Assembly: GCF_016031625.1 (NCBI RefSeq)
Contig: NZ_JACCHP010000004.1
Location: forward strand, 62,001 to 126,000
DNA from: Bradyrhizobium agreste
Lineage (GTDB): Bacteria > Pseudomonadota > Alphaproteobacteria > Rhizobiales > Xanthobacteraceae
DNA length: 64,000 bases
Direction of reading: 5' to 3'
Shown here: in pieces, positions 1 through 7,966 of the stretch
Layout: each line of letters opens with the position of its first letter
Position numbering within the stretch: position 1 is the first letter of the stretch
Position numbers and translations under genes: made by a program
Notes under the pieces: generated by a model
Told to the model about the DNA's origin: nothing
What the model saw: the letters and a program-made list of their open reading frames with translations, nothing else
The model's database searches: none

Positions 1-1
1 C

Positions 2-739
2 GCCTCGGACTACGATATCGGCGTCTATTTCAAGACGGCGATTCCCCTGGACACCGAACTGGTGCTGGCCGCCGCGAAGGCGATCGCTGACGATCCCGCC
101 GCCATGACGGTGACGTCCGTCGGAGAATGGGGCCCATGGATCGTCGGCGGCGCCTGGCTTTCGGTGGAAGGCCGCAAGGTCGACCTGCTCTACCGCAACG
201 CCGACGCGGTTGAGGCCGTCATGGAATCCTGCTGCGCCGGCGTGGTCACCATGGATTACCAGCCCGGCCATCCTCATGGCTTCTGCTCGGCCATTTGGAT
301 GGGCGAGATCGCATATTGTCAGCCGCTGCACGATCCGAACGGCGTGATCGCCCGGCTCAAATCGATCGCGCTTCCCTATCCGGAGCCTCTGCGCAGCGCC
401 CTGATCCGGCGCTTCCAATGGGAGGTCCTGTTCAGCATCGAGAATGCCGAGCTCGCGGCCGCACGCAACGAGCGGACCCATGTCGCGGGTTGCCTCTACA
501 GAGCGCTCGCCTGCCTCGCGCAGGTACTGTTCGCACTGAACAAGCGCTATCTGATCAACGAGAAGGGGGCGCTGCAGGAGGCAGCGGGCTTGCCGCTGAC
601 GATCCCGCACCTGGTGGAGCAGGCCGACGAAATCTGGCAACTCGTCGGTGATGACGGTTTCGCACGGGCCTGCACAATGCTGCGGCAGATCGACCGGCAA
701 TTGAAGGCGCTGACGCGGCCCGACGGGACCGCGTCGTGA
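2..739 (+). CDS. Nucleotidyltransferase-fold protein (5' end outside window)
   Basis: The frame is open from the first bases, so the gene starts upstream of the window. The first residues read SDYDIGVYF, which fits the second half of the nucleotidyltransferase signature (GS...SDxDI), where the Asp pair binds metal. The remaining about 225 residues are helical and without membrane segments, as in DUF4037/aminoglycoside nucleotidyltransferase-like proteins. The substrate cannot be read from sequence: it could be a nucleotide-modifying enzyme or a toxin/antitoxin-type NTase. A GTG at 62 could act as a start, but that would cut the catalytic motif, so I treat the gene as partial. It converges with the DUF1194 gene on the other strand. 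Confidence 0.7.
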   Translation, partial: ASDYDIGVYFKTAIPLDTELVLAAAKAIADDPAAMTVTSVGEWGPWIVGGAWLSVEGRKVDLLYRNADAVEAVMESCCAGVVTMDYQPGHPHGFCSAIWMGEIAYCQPLHDPNGVIARLKSIALPYPEPLRSALIRRFQWEVLFSIENAELAAARNERTHVAGCLYRALACLAQVLFALNKRYLINEKGALQEAAGLPLTIPHLVEQADEIWQLVGDDGFARACTMLRQIDRQLKALTRPDGTAS

Positions 740-806
740 ACGCTATGCCGTCTTGTCCTCGATCGGCGGGCGAGATCAGGCGAAGGTCTCTACCGCCGGC
801 CGGTGA

Positions 807-1670
807 TCACCGTCCCCAGCGATCGGACCAGATCTTCTCGCCAATGAGGCAATTGACGCGCGGCTCCTTGTCGGCGACGCGCATCACCGGACGCTCCGGC
901 GTGCGGCCGGCGACTTCCATCAGCAGCTTGGTGCGGATCGCTTCCTTGAACTTGTCGCGGTCCTTGATCGTGATGACGAAGGAGCCGGGACCGCCAATGA
1001 CGCAGTCCTCGTAATAGAGGTCGAGATTGTCGATATCCATGGTCGAATAGGACGGCTCCTTGACCATGATCGGCAGGCCGTTGATGACGACGCCCTTCTC
1101 CAGCGCGGCATCGCGCGCCATCGTGACCGGGCCGCCATTGTTGTTCGGACCGTCGCCGGAAATGTCGATGACACGGCGCAGGCCGCGATAGGGGTCCTCG
1201 TCGAACAGCGGCATGGCGAAGTTGATCGCGCCTGATATCGAGGTGCGCGAAGCGCGCCGGATCGGCGTCTTCATGATCTCGGCGGCAACCGCATCCGCCG
1301 TCTCGGGGCCATCGATCACCCGCCAGGGAATAATGATCTTCTGGTCGCTGGAGGCGGCCCACTCGAAATAGGTCACCGCGATGCGGCCGTTCGGGCCGAG
1401 CTTGAGCGCCTGCAGGAACTCCTTCGACTGGATCGCCTGCGCGTAGCCCTCGCGCTGGATCGCGAGCTCGTCCATATCCATCGAGTAGGACACGTCGACC
1501 GCGAGGACCAGCTCGACATCGACGGCCTGCGCGTCCTTGTCGGCCGCAAGCCGCTGCGGCTGAGTGCTGGGCGATTCGAATTTGGGTCCTGGTGCCGCGA
1601 TGCCCGCGACGTCCCCTCCGGCAAGCATGCCGGCCACCAGCACAGCCCCGATCGAGAACAGCAAGCGCAT
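807..1670 (-). CDS. DUF1194 family secreted von Willebrand A-like protein
   Basis: About 287 residues from the ATG at 1670, which has a GGGAGA ribosome site just upstream. The N-terminus (MRLLFSIGAVLVAGMLAGG) is a signal peptide. The mature part carries a VWA/MIDAS-like motif (DVSYSMD, matching DxSxS) near residue 60, and ISGDGPNN further on, as in the DUF1194 family. This points to a metal-dependent adhesion fold in the periplasm. The cellular role of the family is unknown. The reading frame extends upstream to 1778, but that extension would bury the signal peptide, so I prefer 1670. Confidence 0.85.
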   Translation of the reverse strand: MRLLFSIGAVLVAGMLAGGDVAGIAAPGPKFESPSTQPQRLAADKDAQAVDVELVLAVDVSYSMDMDELAIQREGYAQAIQSKEFLQALKLGPNGRIAVTYFEWAASSDQKIIIPWRVIDGPETADAVAAEIMKTPIRRASRTSISGAINFAMPLFDEDPYRGLRRVIDISGDGPNNNGGPVTMARDAALEKGVVINGLPIMVKEPSYSTMDIDNLDLYYEDCVIGGPGSFVITIKDRDKFKEAIRTKLLMEVAGRTPERPVMRVADKEPRVNCLIGEKIWSDRWGR

Positions 1671-1828
1671 CGCAGTCTCCCGTCGTATGACGGGATGGTG
1701 ACATGCAATCGCCTTGCCGCAAAGGCCGAAGATGGCTTGCGCTTCACAATCGAGTGCATCGCCGCTGCGTGTTGCCATCGTTTGGCCATAGCGCCGACAG
1801 GTTGGGAACAGGCGCGCTCACATGAGCC

Positions 1829-1906
1829 GTCATTCCGGGACTCGCGAAGCGAGGACCCGGAATCTCGAGATTCCGGGTTCGATGCTGCGCATCGCCCCGG
1901 AATGAC
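1829..1906. repeat. Bradyrhizobium-type mosaic palindromic repeat, copy A
   Basis: Starts GTCATTCCGG and ends with the inverse CCGGAATGAC. Inside are smaller palindromes: CTCGCGAAGCGAG, AATCTCGAGATT and GATGCTGCGCATC. Related copies lie at 7854-7954, 19930-20031 and 23441-23493. It is non-coding and sits between genes, and probably folds in RNA or ssDNA. Its function is unknown. Confidence 0.8.
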
Positions 1907-1973
1907 AGCCGGCGGTGGAGACGCATCCCGCCCACTTGTCCGGCGCGATTTCCATGCTAGGGTTGGTGACACC

Positions 1974-2041
1974 GATGGGGATGGAGTCCCCCGACAACCG
2001 CCCGGCGGTCGATGACCTTCGTGGGCCGATGACTCCTGCTC
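1974..2041 (+). promoter_or_regulatory. Fluoride riboswitch (crcB motif) aptamer
   Basis: The sequence has the crcB-motif layout: a first stem around GGGGATGGAGTCCCCC, an AACCGCC joining segment, a variable stem, and then GATGACTCCTGC. The bases GGAGTC (1982-1987) are complementary to GACTCC (2031-2036), the long-range pseudoknot expected of the fluoride aptamer. The element sits directly before a fluoride-export gene set with two crcB genes, the known target of this class. It is followed by a terminator with an alternative pairing. Ligand binding should favour read-through. Confidence 0.9.
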
Positions 2042-2071
2042 GAGGAGAGGCAATCTTGGGCCTCTGCCTTT

Positions 2072-2110
2072 GGCGGGAGCATGAACATACCCGCCGATGG
2101 CGGGTTTTTT
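2072..2110 (+). terminator. Riboswitch expression platform: terminator with competing antiterminator
   Basis: CCCGCC (2090-2095) can pair with GGCGGG (2099-2104) to give a hairpin followed by six T, a classic intrinsic terminator. The same CCCGCC can instead pair with an identical GGCGGG upstream (2072-2077), which would disrupt the terminator. These two exclusive structures lie between the fluoride aptamer and the MFS gene, as expected for transcription attenuation. Confidence 0.85.
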
Positions 2111-2177
2111 GTTGCCTGATGACGGCCGGCGGGCGAATGCCAGGGGACGACGAAGACGTGACGACGAAGACGTGGCG

Positions 2178-3380
2178 ATGACGACACCGAATGCCGTACG
2201 TACCACGCTGCCCAGCGGGATCTGGGTGCTCGGCTTCGTCTCGATGCTGATGGACATCTCCTCCGAGATGATCCACGCGCTGCTGCCGGTCTATCTCGTC
2301 ACCGTGCTTGGCGCCTCCACGCTCACCGTCGGCTTCATCGAGGGCATTGCCGAGGCGACCGCCTCGATCATCAAGATCTTCTCCGGTGCGCTGTCGGACT
2401 GGCTCGGCCGCCGCAAGCTGCTCGCCGCGCTCGGCTATGGTCTGGCCGCCTCCACCAAGCCGCTGTTCCCGCTCGCGCCCAGCGTCGGATGGCTGGTCGC
2501 CGCGCGCTTCATCGATCGCGTCGGCAAGGGCATTCGCGGCGCGCCGCGCGATGCGCTGATCGCCGACATCGCGCCCGTCGGCCTGCGCGGGGCGAGCTTC
2601 GGCCTGCGGCAATCGCTCGACACGATCGGCGCCTTCGTCGGGCCGCTCGTGGCGATCGGGCTGATGTGGTGGACGGCGGACAATTTTGCCGTCGTGTTCT
2701 GGGTGGCGGTGCTGCCGGCCTTCCTGTCCTTCGGCTTGATCGCGTTCGCGGTGAAGGAGCCGGAGCCCGATCCGGACCGCAAACCTGCAGAGAATCCGCT
2801 CAATCTCGCCGCGATGCGCCAGCTCGGAGCGGTCTATTGGCGCGTCGTCGCCGTGGGCGTCGTGTTCACGCTCGCGCGCTTCAGCGAGGCCTTCCTGATC
2901 CTGCGCGCGCAGAACATCGGCCTCAATGCGATGTGGGTGCCGGCCGTGCTGGTCCTGATGAATGTCGTCTACGCGCTCTCCGCCTATCCGGCCGGCGTGC
3001 TCTCGGACCGGATCAACCGGACCGGCCTGCTCGCGCTCGGCCTCGTTTCCCTCGCCGGCGCCGACCTCGCGCTGGCGCTGCTGCCGAACCTGGCTGGCCT
3101 TACGCTCGGCGTCGTGCTGTGGGGGCTGCATATGGGACTGACCCAAGGGCTGTTCTCCGCCCTTGTCGCCGACGCCGCGCCGCCCGCCCTGCGCGGCACC
3201 GCATTCGGCTATTTCAACCTGTTCACCGGGCTTGCCTTGCTGGCTGCGAGCGTGATCGCGGGGGCACTGTGGGACGCCTATGGACCGGCGGGAACGTTCC
3301 TTGCCGGGCTCGGCTTCGCGCTGGTTTCGCTGGTGGGGCTGCTCGCCGTCGGCCACGGTCTCGCCACGGAGGACAAATGA
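2178..3380 (+). CDS. MFS transporter, first gene of the fluoride-responsive unit
   Basis: 400 residues, about 12 hydrophobic segments. The cytoplasmic loop motif SDWLGRRK after TM2 and the later SDRINRTG are the usual MFS signature A in each half. The start is the ATG at 2178; the frame continues upstream across the riboswitch terminator and is not expected to be translated there. The substrate is not known: the family includes drug and metabolite exporters, and its place behind a fluoride riboswitch suggests a role in tolerating fluoride or a linked stress. The next gene, crcB, begins 13 bases after the stop, so the genes are very probably co-transcribed. Confidence 0.85.
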   Translation: MTTPNAVRTTLPSGIWVLGFVSMLMDISSEMIHALLPVYLVTVLGASTLTVGFIEGIAEATASIIKIFSGALSDWLGRRKLLAALGYGLAASTKPLFPLAPSVGWLVAARFIDRVGKGIRGAPRDALIADIAPVGLRGASFGLRQSLDTIGAFVGPLVAIGLMWWTADNFAVVFWVAVLPAFLSFGLIAFAVKEPEPDPDRKPAENPLNLAAMRQLGAVYWRVVAVGVVFTLARFSEAFLILRAQNIGLNAMWVPAVLVLMNVVYALSAYPAGVLSDRINRTGLLALGLVSLAGADLALALLPNLAGLTLGVVLWGLHMGLTQGLFSALVADAAPPALRGTAFGYFNLFTGLALLAASVIAGALWDAYGPAGTFLAGLGFALVSLVGLLAVGHGLATEDK

Positions 3381-3393
3381 TGACGGGAGCTCG

Positions 3394-3786
3394 TTGGACG
3401 TGCTGAGCGGAGTGCTTGCGATCATGATCGGCAGTGCCTTGGGCGGTTGCACGCGCTATTTCGTTTCGGGTGCGATCGCGCGGCGGCTCGGCGAGACCTT
3501 TCCGTGGGGCACCATGACCATCAACGTCACCGGCGCCTTCCTGATCGGCATGTTCGGCGCACTGGCGACCCATCCCGGCTCGGCCTTCGCCGCGCCCACG
3601 CCATGGCTGTTCGCGGTGACCGGTTTTCTCGGCTGCTACACCACCGTGTCCTCCTTCAGCCTGCAAACGCTGACGCTCGCGCGCAGCGAGCCGATGCATG
3701 CGCTCGGCAATATCCTGTTCTCGGTCGGGCTGTGCCTTGCCGCCGTCAGTTGCGGCTTCGTCCTTGCGGACGGTCTGGGAGGCTAG
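3394..3786 (+). CDS. crcB: Fluoride ion channel CrcB/Fluc, first paralogue
   Basis: About 130 residues with four hydrophobic helices. Motifs typical of CrcB/Fluc are present: GGCTRYF near the N-terminus, GTMTINVTGAFLIG (the pore-lining Asn) and TGFLGCYTTVSSFS (the Phe box). The protein exports fluoride passively as a dual-topology dimer in the inner membrane. I choose the TTG at 3394, four bases after GGGAG; a GTG at 3400 is the alternative. It lies between the MFS gene and a second crcB. In genomes with two adjacent copies the channel may be a heterodimer with fixed orientation, which is an inference here. Confidence 0.9.
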   Translation: MDVLSGVLAIMIGSALGGCTRYFVSGAIARRLGETFPWGTMTINVTGAFLIGMFGALATHPGSAFAAPTPWLFAVTGFLGCYTTVSSFSLQTLTLARSEPMHALGNILFSVGLCLAAVSCGFVLADGLGG

Positions 3787-3792
3787 CGGCCG

Positions 3793-4215
3793 ATGAACTC
3801 TCCCGCCGAGCGCCGGCGCGTTGCGCTGCTCTATGCCTGGGTCGCCGCCGGCAGCATCGTCGGCGGCCTGACGCGTTATCTCGTCGGGCTTGCGCTCGAC
3901 ACCGGGCCGGGCTTTCCCTTCGCGACGCTGTTCATCAACGCGACGGGATCGCTGATCATCGGCTTCTACGCGACGCTGACCGGCCCCGACGGCCGAATGC
4001 TGGCGCGGCCCGAGCACCGGCAGTTCATCATGACCGGGTTCTGCGGCGGCTACACCACTTTTTCAACCTTCAGCCTGGAGACCTTCCGCCTGTTCCACGG
4101 CGGAATGAAATACACCGCCCTCGCCTACATCGCCGCATCCGTGATCTGCTGGCTGGCGTCGGTATGGATCGGTCATATGATGGCGAGCCGCTACAACCGC
4201 TTGACAAGGAGCTGA
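3793..4215 (+). CDS. crcB: Fluoride ion channel CrcB/Fluc, second paralogue
   Basis: 140 residues, four membrane helices, with GGLTRYL, FATLFINATGS and TGFCGGYTTFSTFS motifs that match the first copy and the Fluc family. It starts six bases after the first crcB stop. The two proteins are clearly related but diverged, which fits paired Fluc subunits of opposite membrane orientation. The basic residues are spread differently at the two N-termini (ERRR here). The DUF190 gene follows after two bases, so translation is probably coupled. Confidence 0.92.
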   Translation: MNSPAERRRVALLYAWVAAGSIVGGLTRYLVGLALDTGPGFPFATLFINATGSLIIGFYATLTGPDGRMLARPEHRQFIMTGFCGGYTTFSTFSLETFRLFHGGMKYTALAYIAASVICWLASVWIGHMMASRYNRLTRS

Positions 4216-4217
4216 GC

Positions 4218-4559
4218 ATGCAAATTCCCAATCAGGCAGTTTCGCTCCGGATATTCATCGGCGAAAGCGATCATTTCGAAGGCAAGCCGCTCTATGAAGC
4301 AATTGTGATCAAGGCGCGCGAGCTGCACCTCGCCGGCGCCACCGTGCTGCGCGGGCCGATGGGCTTCGGCAAGTCGAGCCGGCTGCACACCTCGAAGATC
4401 CTGCGGCTGTCGGAAGATTTGCCGCTGCTGATCGAGATCGTCGACAGCGAGGACAACATCAACGCATTCCTGCCCATCCTGGACGGCATGATGTCGAGCG
4501 GGCTGATCACCTTGGAGAAGGTGCAGGTCCTGCAATATGGTGAGAAGGCCGCGAGCTGA
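4218..4559 (+). CDS. DUF190 protein, PII-like, of the fluoride unit
   Basis: 113 residues from the ATG at 4218, two bases after the crcB stop. The sequence (LRIFIGESD, then LHLAGATVLRGPMGFG, then DLPLLIEIVDSEDNI) is characteristic of DUF190, small soluble proteins with a ferredoxin-like fold related to PII signal proteins. DUF190 genes are often next to, or fused with, crcB. A regulatory or ligand-sensing role for the channel is plausible but not proven. Confidence 0.85.
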   Translation: MQIPNQAVSLRIFIGESDHFEGKPLYEAIVIKARELHLAGATVLRGPMGFGKSSRLHTSKILRLSEDLPLLIEIVDSEDNINAFLPILDGMMSSGLITLEKVQVLQYGEKAAS

Positions 4560-4602
4560 TCGCCGCGGCAGGGAACCGAGCCCGCCGTGTCCAGGAGGCG
4601 GA

Positions 4603-4908
4603 ATGAGCGACACCGTCACCAAGCCGAAAACCACGACCAGGACCAAGGTCGAGCGGCCCAAGCTGCACAAGGTCATCCTGATCAACGACGACTACACGCC
4701 GCGTGAATTCGTCACTATGGTGCTGAAGGCCGAATTCCGCATGACGGAGGATCAGGCCTACAAGGTGATGATCACCGCGCACAGACTGGGGGCTTGCGTG
4801 GTGGCCGTATTCACCAAGGACGTCGCCGAAACCAAGGCCACACGCGCCACCGACGCCGGCCGCGCCAAGGGCTATCCGCTATTGTTCACGACCGAGCCGG
4901 AGGAATAA
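4603..4908 (+). CDS. clpS: ATP-dependent Clp protease adaptor ClpS
   Basis: 101 residues from the ATG at 4603, with AGGAGG five bases upstream. It has the ClpS core: LINDDYTPREFV (the Asn-Asp-Asp of the N-degron pocket), MVLKAEF and HRLGACVVAVFTKDVAETK. ClpS delivers N-end-rule substrates to ClpAP. It follows DUF190 by 43 bases on the same strand, with no obvious terminator between, so it may be read from the fluoride-riboswitch transcript. No clpA is next to it. Alphaproteobacteria often carry two clpS genes; this is probably the one not linked to clpA. Confidence 0.92.
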   Translation: MSDTVTKPKTTTRTKVERPKLHKVILINDDYTPREFVTMVLKAEFRMTEDQAYKVMITAHRLGACVVAVFTKDVAETKATRATDAGRAKGYPLLFTTEPEE

Positions 4909-4963
4909 CGCTCGCTGCTCGCGATCCGGCGCCCGAGGCGTGCCATGATGATCCGGTCGCAGG

Positions 4964-5392
4964 TTACTTCAACCTGGCAAGCACCTTGCTGAACTCCGGA
5001 AGCTGCAGCCTTCGCTTCTCCTCCAGGTATTCAGATTCCGTGAAGGGACCGCTCACGGAAACCCGCACCGCAACGTCCCATTCGTTTGCTGTTCGCGAGA
5101 TGTAGTAGAATTCCGTGACGGAGCGGTCCGGTCGCTTTGCCGATGTCCGTGGATGGCGAGCAAACACGATGTACTGGGCATTCGCGCCGGCCTGAAAAAC
5201 CGTAGGCTCTGGAAGGCCGTCGCCAACGCAAACTCCGTCCGTGCCGACGGAGCGGCAAAGCGTCATGTCGTCATCCGTGTCAACGGCGACCAGACGATAG
5301 GGACCATCAATCGCTTCGTCCTGAACGAACCCGCAGGCAGCTAGGCATGGGAAGATTGCGAAGCATACCCATCGATTAACATGTGAGACCAT
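4964..5392 (-). CDS. Predicted lipoprotein of unknown function
   Basis: 142 residues from the ATG at 5392. The N-terminus (WVCFAIFPCLAAC) is a lipoprotein signal ending in the lipobox LAAC. The rest is soluble and has no motif I recognise. It begins eight bases after the stop of the cyclase gene on the same strand, so the two are probably co-transcribed. The frame extends upstream into the cyclase, but the lipobox fixes the start. Confidence 0.65.
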   Translation of the reverse strand: MVSHVNRWVCFAIFPCLAACGFVQDEAIDGPYRLVAVDTDDDMTLCRSVGTDGVCVGDGLPEPTVFQAGANAQYIVFARHPRTSAKRPDRSVTEFYYISRTANEWDVAVRVSVSGPFTESEYLEEKRRLQLPEFSKVLARLK

Positions 5393-5400
5393 GATTGACT

Positions 5401-6591
5401 TCAAGCCATCACCACCGGCGTCTCCTCCGCAAGCCCGTACACGCGCTGCGCCTTGGAAAATCCGGCGATCGGAAACTCGCCGAGCTCGTGCCAATCATGG
5501 CGGCAGACCTTGGCAAAACCTTCCGAGGCCACGACGGTCCGCCCCAGGCGCCCCGTGATTTTCTCCAGCCGCGCGGCGAGATTGACGGCCGGGCCGATGC
5601 AGGTGAAGTCGAGGCGGTTGCCGCCGCCGATATTGCCGTAAAGGATGTTGCCGACATGCAGCGCGACGCCGAAGCGGAAGCGCTCGACGACGTCGCCGAC
5701 CGGAATGGCGAGCGCTTCGACGCTGGCGCGGGATTCGCGCGCCGCCTCCAGCACCCGCGCGCAGACATGGGTGGCGTCGCCGACATATTCGTCGATCGGA
5801 AACACGGCGAGCAGGCCGTCGCCCATGAATTTCAGCACCTCACCGCCATGGCCGCGGATCGCGGCCACCTGGCAGTCGAAATATTGGTTGAGGATCTCGA
5901 CCACGGTCTCGGCCGGCAGCCGGTCCGATAGTGCGGTGAAGCCGCGCAGGTCCGACAGCCAGATCGCCGCCTGCATGGTGTCGTTGTGGCCGCGGCGGAT
6001 CTGGCCGCCGAGGATGCGCGCGCCGGCGCGGTTGCCGACATAGGTGTCGAGCAGCATCTCGGCGGTGCGACGCAGGCTGATGATCTCGCTGACGCGCGCG
6101 AGCGGCGCCATGACCGCTCGGATCGCCGCGATGTCGTCGTCGCTGAAGCCGCCGGGATGCCGCGTCACCCAGCTCGTCGCATGGCCCGAGCCGTCGAGAA
6201 ACGGCAAGGGTACCGCAATGTAGTCGGTCGCCCCTTCGGCCTGCATGTCCTTGATGAACGGAAATCGCTCGCTTTCGGGATCGTCGATGCGCCCCCTGAT
6301 CTCGATTCGCTGCTCGAACACGATCCGAAGCGGACTTTGGGCGAACTGCGGCGAATCCAGAATCTCGAATTCGACAGCGCCGATTTCGACCTCCTCTCCC
6401 TGCCGCCAGATGAAGTTGCGGCCGAAGACTTCGGGATGCAGCGTGCGGATGAAGATGCCGAACCGCCACAGCGGCAGGCCGGCCGCGATCAGACGCTCGC
6501 AGAAATCGGCGATCATCTCGGCCGGCTCCTGCGCCGACCAGGCGCCGTCGATCAGCCAGTTGCAGACCCGCTGGAGCTCGGAGCTGTTCAT
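5401..6591 (-). CDS. Class III adenylate/guanylate cyclase
   Basis: About 396 residues. The C-terminal third is a class III cyclase catalytic domain: LSDLRGFTALSD (first metal Asp), FMGDGLLAVFP (second metal Asp region) and NLAARLEKITG (transition-state residues). The N-terminal half resembles a GAF-like sensor and has no membrane helix, so the enzyme is probably cytoplasmic. It makes cAMP (or cGMP) from the nucleoside triphosphate. I use the ATG at 6591; a GTG at 6663 would extend it by 24 residues but lies inside the aroC-side hairpin. Confidence 0.88.
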   Translation of the reverse strand: MNSSELQRVCNWLIDGAWSAQEPAEMIADFCERLIAAGLPLWRFGIFIRTLHPEVFGRNFIWRQGEEVEIGAVEFEILDSPQFAQSPLRIVFEQRIEIRGRIDDPESERFPFIKDMQAEGATDYIAVPLPFLDGSGHATSWVTRHPGGFSDDDIAAIRAVMAPLARVSEIISLRRTAEMLLDTYVGNRAGARILGGQIRRGHNDTMQAAIWLSDLRGFTALSDRLPAETVVEILNQYFDCQVAAIRGHGGEVLKFMGDGLLAVFPIDEYVGDATHVCARVLEAARESRASVEALAIPVGDVVERFRFGVALHVGNILYGNIGGGNRLDFTCIGPAVNLAARLEKITGRLGRTVVASEGFAKVCRHDWHELGEFPIAGFSKAQRVYGLAEETPVVMA

Positions 6592-6658
6592 GGCCGCATT
6601 TGCCGACGAAGTTGCGGGCCCGTCAAGCTGCGCGGGGGGCTTGTACCGTGACGGGAAG

Positions 6659-6687
6659 TTCACCTCTCCCCATTGGGGAGAGGTGAA
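6659..6687. terminator. Perfect 13-bp hairpin downstream of aroC
   Basis: TTCACCTCTCCCC / GGGGAGAGGTGAA with a three-base loop ATT. It begins six bases beyond the aroC stop (leftward) and lacks a clear T tract. It belongs to the CTCTCCC...GGGAGAG hairpins common between Bradyrhizobium genes and may act as a transcript end or RNA stabiliser. Confidence 0.6.
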
Positions 6688-6692
6688 GAAGA

Positions 6693-7781
6693 CTATCGTC
6701 CGACCTGCCCGCGATCACGCAGGAAGTGATCGGCCAGCACGCAGGCCATCATGGCCTCGCCGACGGGGACGGCACGGATGCCGACGCAGGGGTCATGGCG
6801 GCCCTTGGTGAAGATCTCGGTCTCGGTGCCTTGCCGATCGACGGTGAGACGCGGCTGCAGGATCGACGAGGTCGGCTTCACCGCGAAACGCACCACCACG
6901 GGCTGTCCGGTGGAGATGCCGCCGAGCACGCCGCCGGCGTGGTTGGAGAGGAAGCGCGTGCCGTCATTGCCGGAGCGCATCTCGTCGGCGTTCTCCTCAC
7001 CCGTCAGTTCTGCCGCGCCAAAACCGGCGCCGATCTCGACGCCCTTCACCGCGTTGATGGTCATCATCGCGCCCGCCAGATCGGAATCGAGCTTGGCGTA
7101 GATCGGCGCGCCGAGACCTGCCGGCACGCCTTCGGCGACGACCTCGATCACGGCGCCGATCGAGGAGCCGCTTTTGCGGATGCCGTCGAGATAGGTCTCG
7201 AAGAACGCGGCCTTGTCCTTGTCCGGGCAGAAGAACGGATTCTTGGCGACCTCGTCCCAGTCCCATTTGTCGCGGTCGATCTTGTGCGGGCCGATCTGCA
7301 CCAAGGCGCCCCGCACCCTGACATCAGGCAGCACTTTCCGGGCGATGGCGCCGGCGGCAACGCGCATCGCCGTCTCGCGGGCCGAGGAGCGCCCGCCGCC
7401 ACGATAATCGCGCAAGCCGTACTTCGCCTCATAGGTGAAGTCGGCGTGACCGGGACGAAACTTGTCCTTGATCTCGGAATAATCCTTCGAGCGCTGGTCG
7501 GTGTTCTCGATCAGAAGGCCGATCGGCGTGCCCGTCGTCACCTGAACGCCGGTTTCGGGATGGGCCATCACGCCGGAGAGGATCTTCACCTGGTCCGGCT
7601 CCTGGCGCTGGGTGGTGAAGCGCGACTGGCCGGGACGGCGGCGGTCGAGATCCCGCTGGATGTCGGCCTCGGTGAGCGGGATCATCGGCGGGCAGCCGTC
7701 AACCACGCAGCCGATCGCCACCCCATGGCTCTCGCCGAAGGTGGTGACGCGGAACATGTGGCCGAAGGTGTTGAAGGACAT
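6693..7781 (-). CDS. aroC: Chorismate synthase
   Basis: 362 residues, the usual length. All three signatures are present: [17 protein letters not shown] near the N-terminus, [19 protein letters not shown] in the middle, and the C-terminal [16 protein letters not shown]. The enzyme converts 5-enolpyruvylshikimate-3-phosphate to chorismate using reduced FMN, the last step of the common aromatic pathway. It is the leftmost of three leftward genes (fabI, histidine phosphatase, aroC), but a mosaic repeat separates it from the phosphatase, so it probably has its own promoter. Confidence 0.97.
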   Translation of the reverse strand: MSFNTFGHMFRVTTFGESHGVAIGCVVDGCPPMIPLTEADIQRDLDRRRPGQSRFTTQRQEPDQVKILSGVMAHPETGVQVTTGTPIGLLIENTDQRSKDYSEIKDKFRPGHADFTYEAKYGLRDYRGGGRSSARETAMRVAAGAIARKVLPDVRVRGALVQIGPHKIDRDKWDWDEVAKNPFFCPDKDKAAFFETYLDGIRKSGSSIGAVIEVVAEGVPAGLGAPIYAKLDSDLAGAMMTINAVKGVEIGAGFGAAELTGEENADEMRSGNDGTRFLSNHAGGVLGGISTGQPVVVRFAVKPTSSILQPRLTVDRQGTETEIFTKGRHDPCVGIRAVPVGEAMMACVLADHFLRDRGQVGR

Positions 7782-7853
7782 CCGTCTCTGGCTCGTAAGT
7801 CAGTTCTGACTTGTGGTAGCGCCCGGCGGGCCGAGGGTCAAACCAGTTACTCC

Positions 7854-7954
7854 GTCATTCCGGGATGGTCCGAAGGACCAGACCCGGAATCTCGAGATTC
7901 TCAGGTGCGCAAGGGCGCACCGGAGTTCGGTGCTGCGCACCGCCCCGGAATGAC
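7854..7954. repeat. Mosaic palindromic repeat, copy B
   Basis: Bounded by GTCATTCCGG and CCGGAATGAC. Internal modules in order: GGTCCGAAGGACC, AATCTCGAGATT, AGGTGCGCAAGGGCGCACC, and GGTGCTGCGCACC. Copy C has the same modules in a different order. Non-coding, between aroC and the phosphatase gene. Confidence 0.85.
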
Positions 7955-7966
7955 GGCGGGTTGGGA

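Noticed and set aside
1830..3452. 540-residue leftward frame across the MFS gene
   Set aside because: It overlaps the MFS gene and riboswitch, has low-complexity Arg/Gln/Glu composition and no domain.
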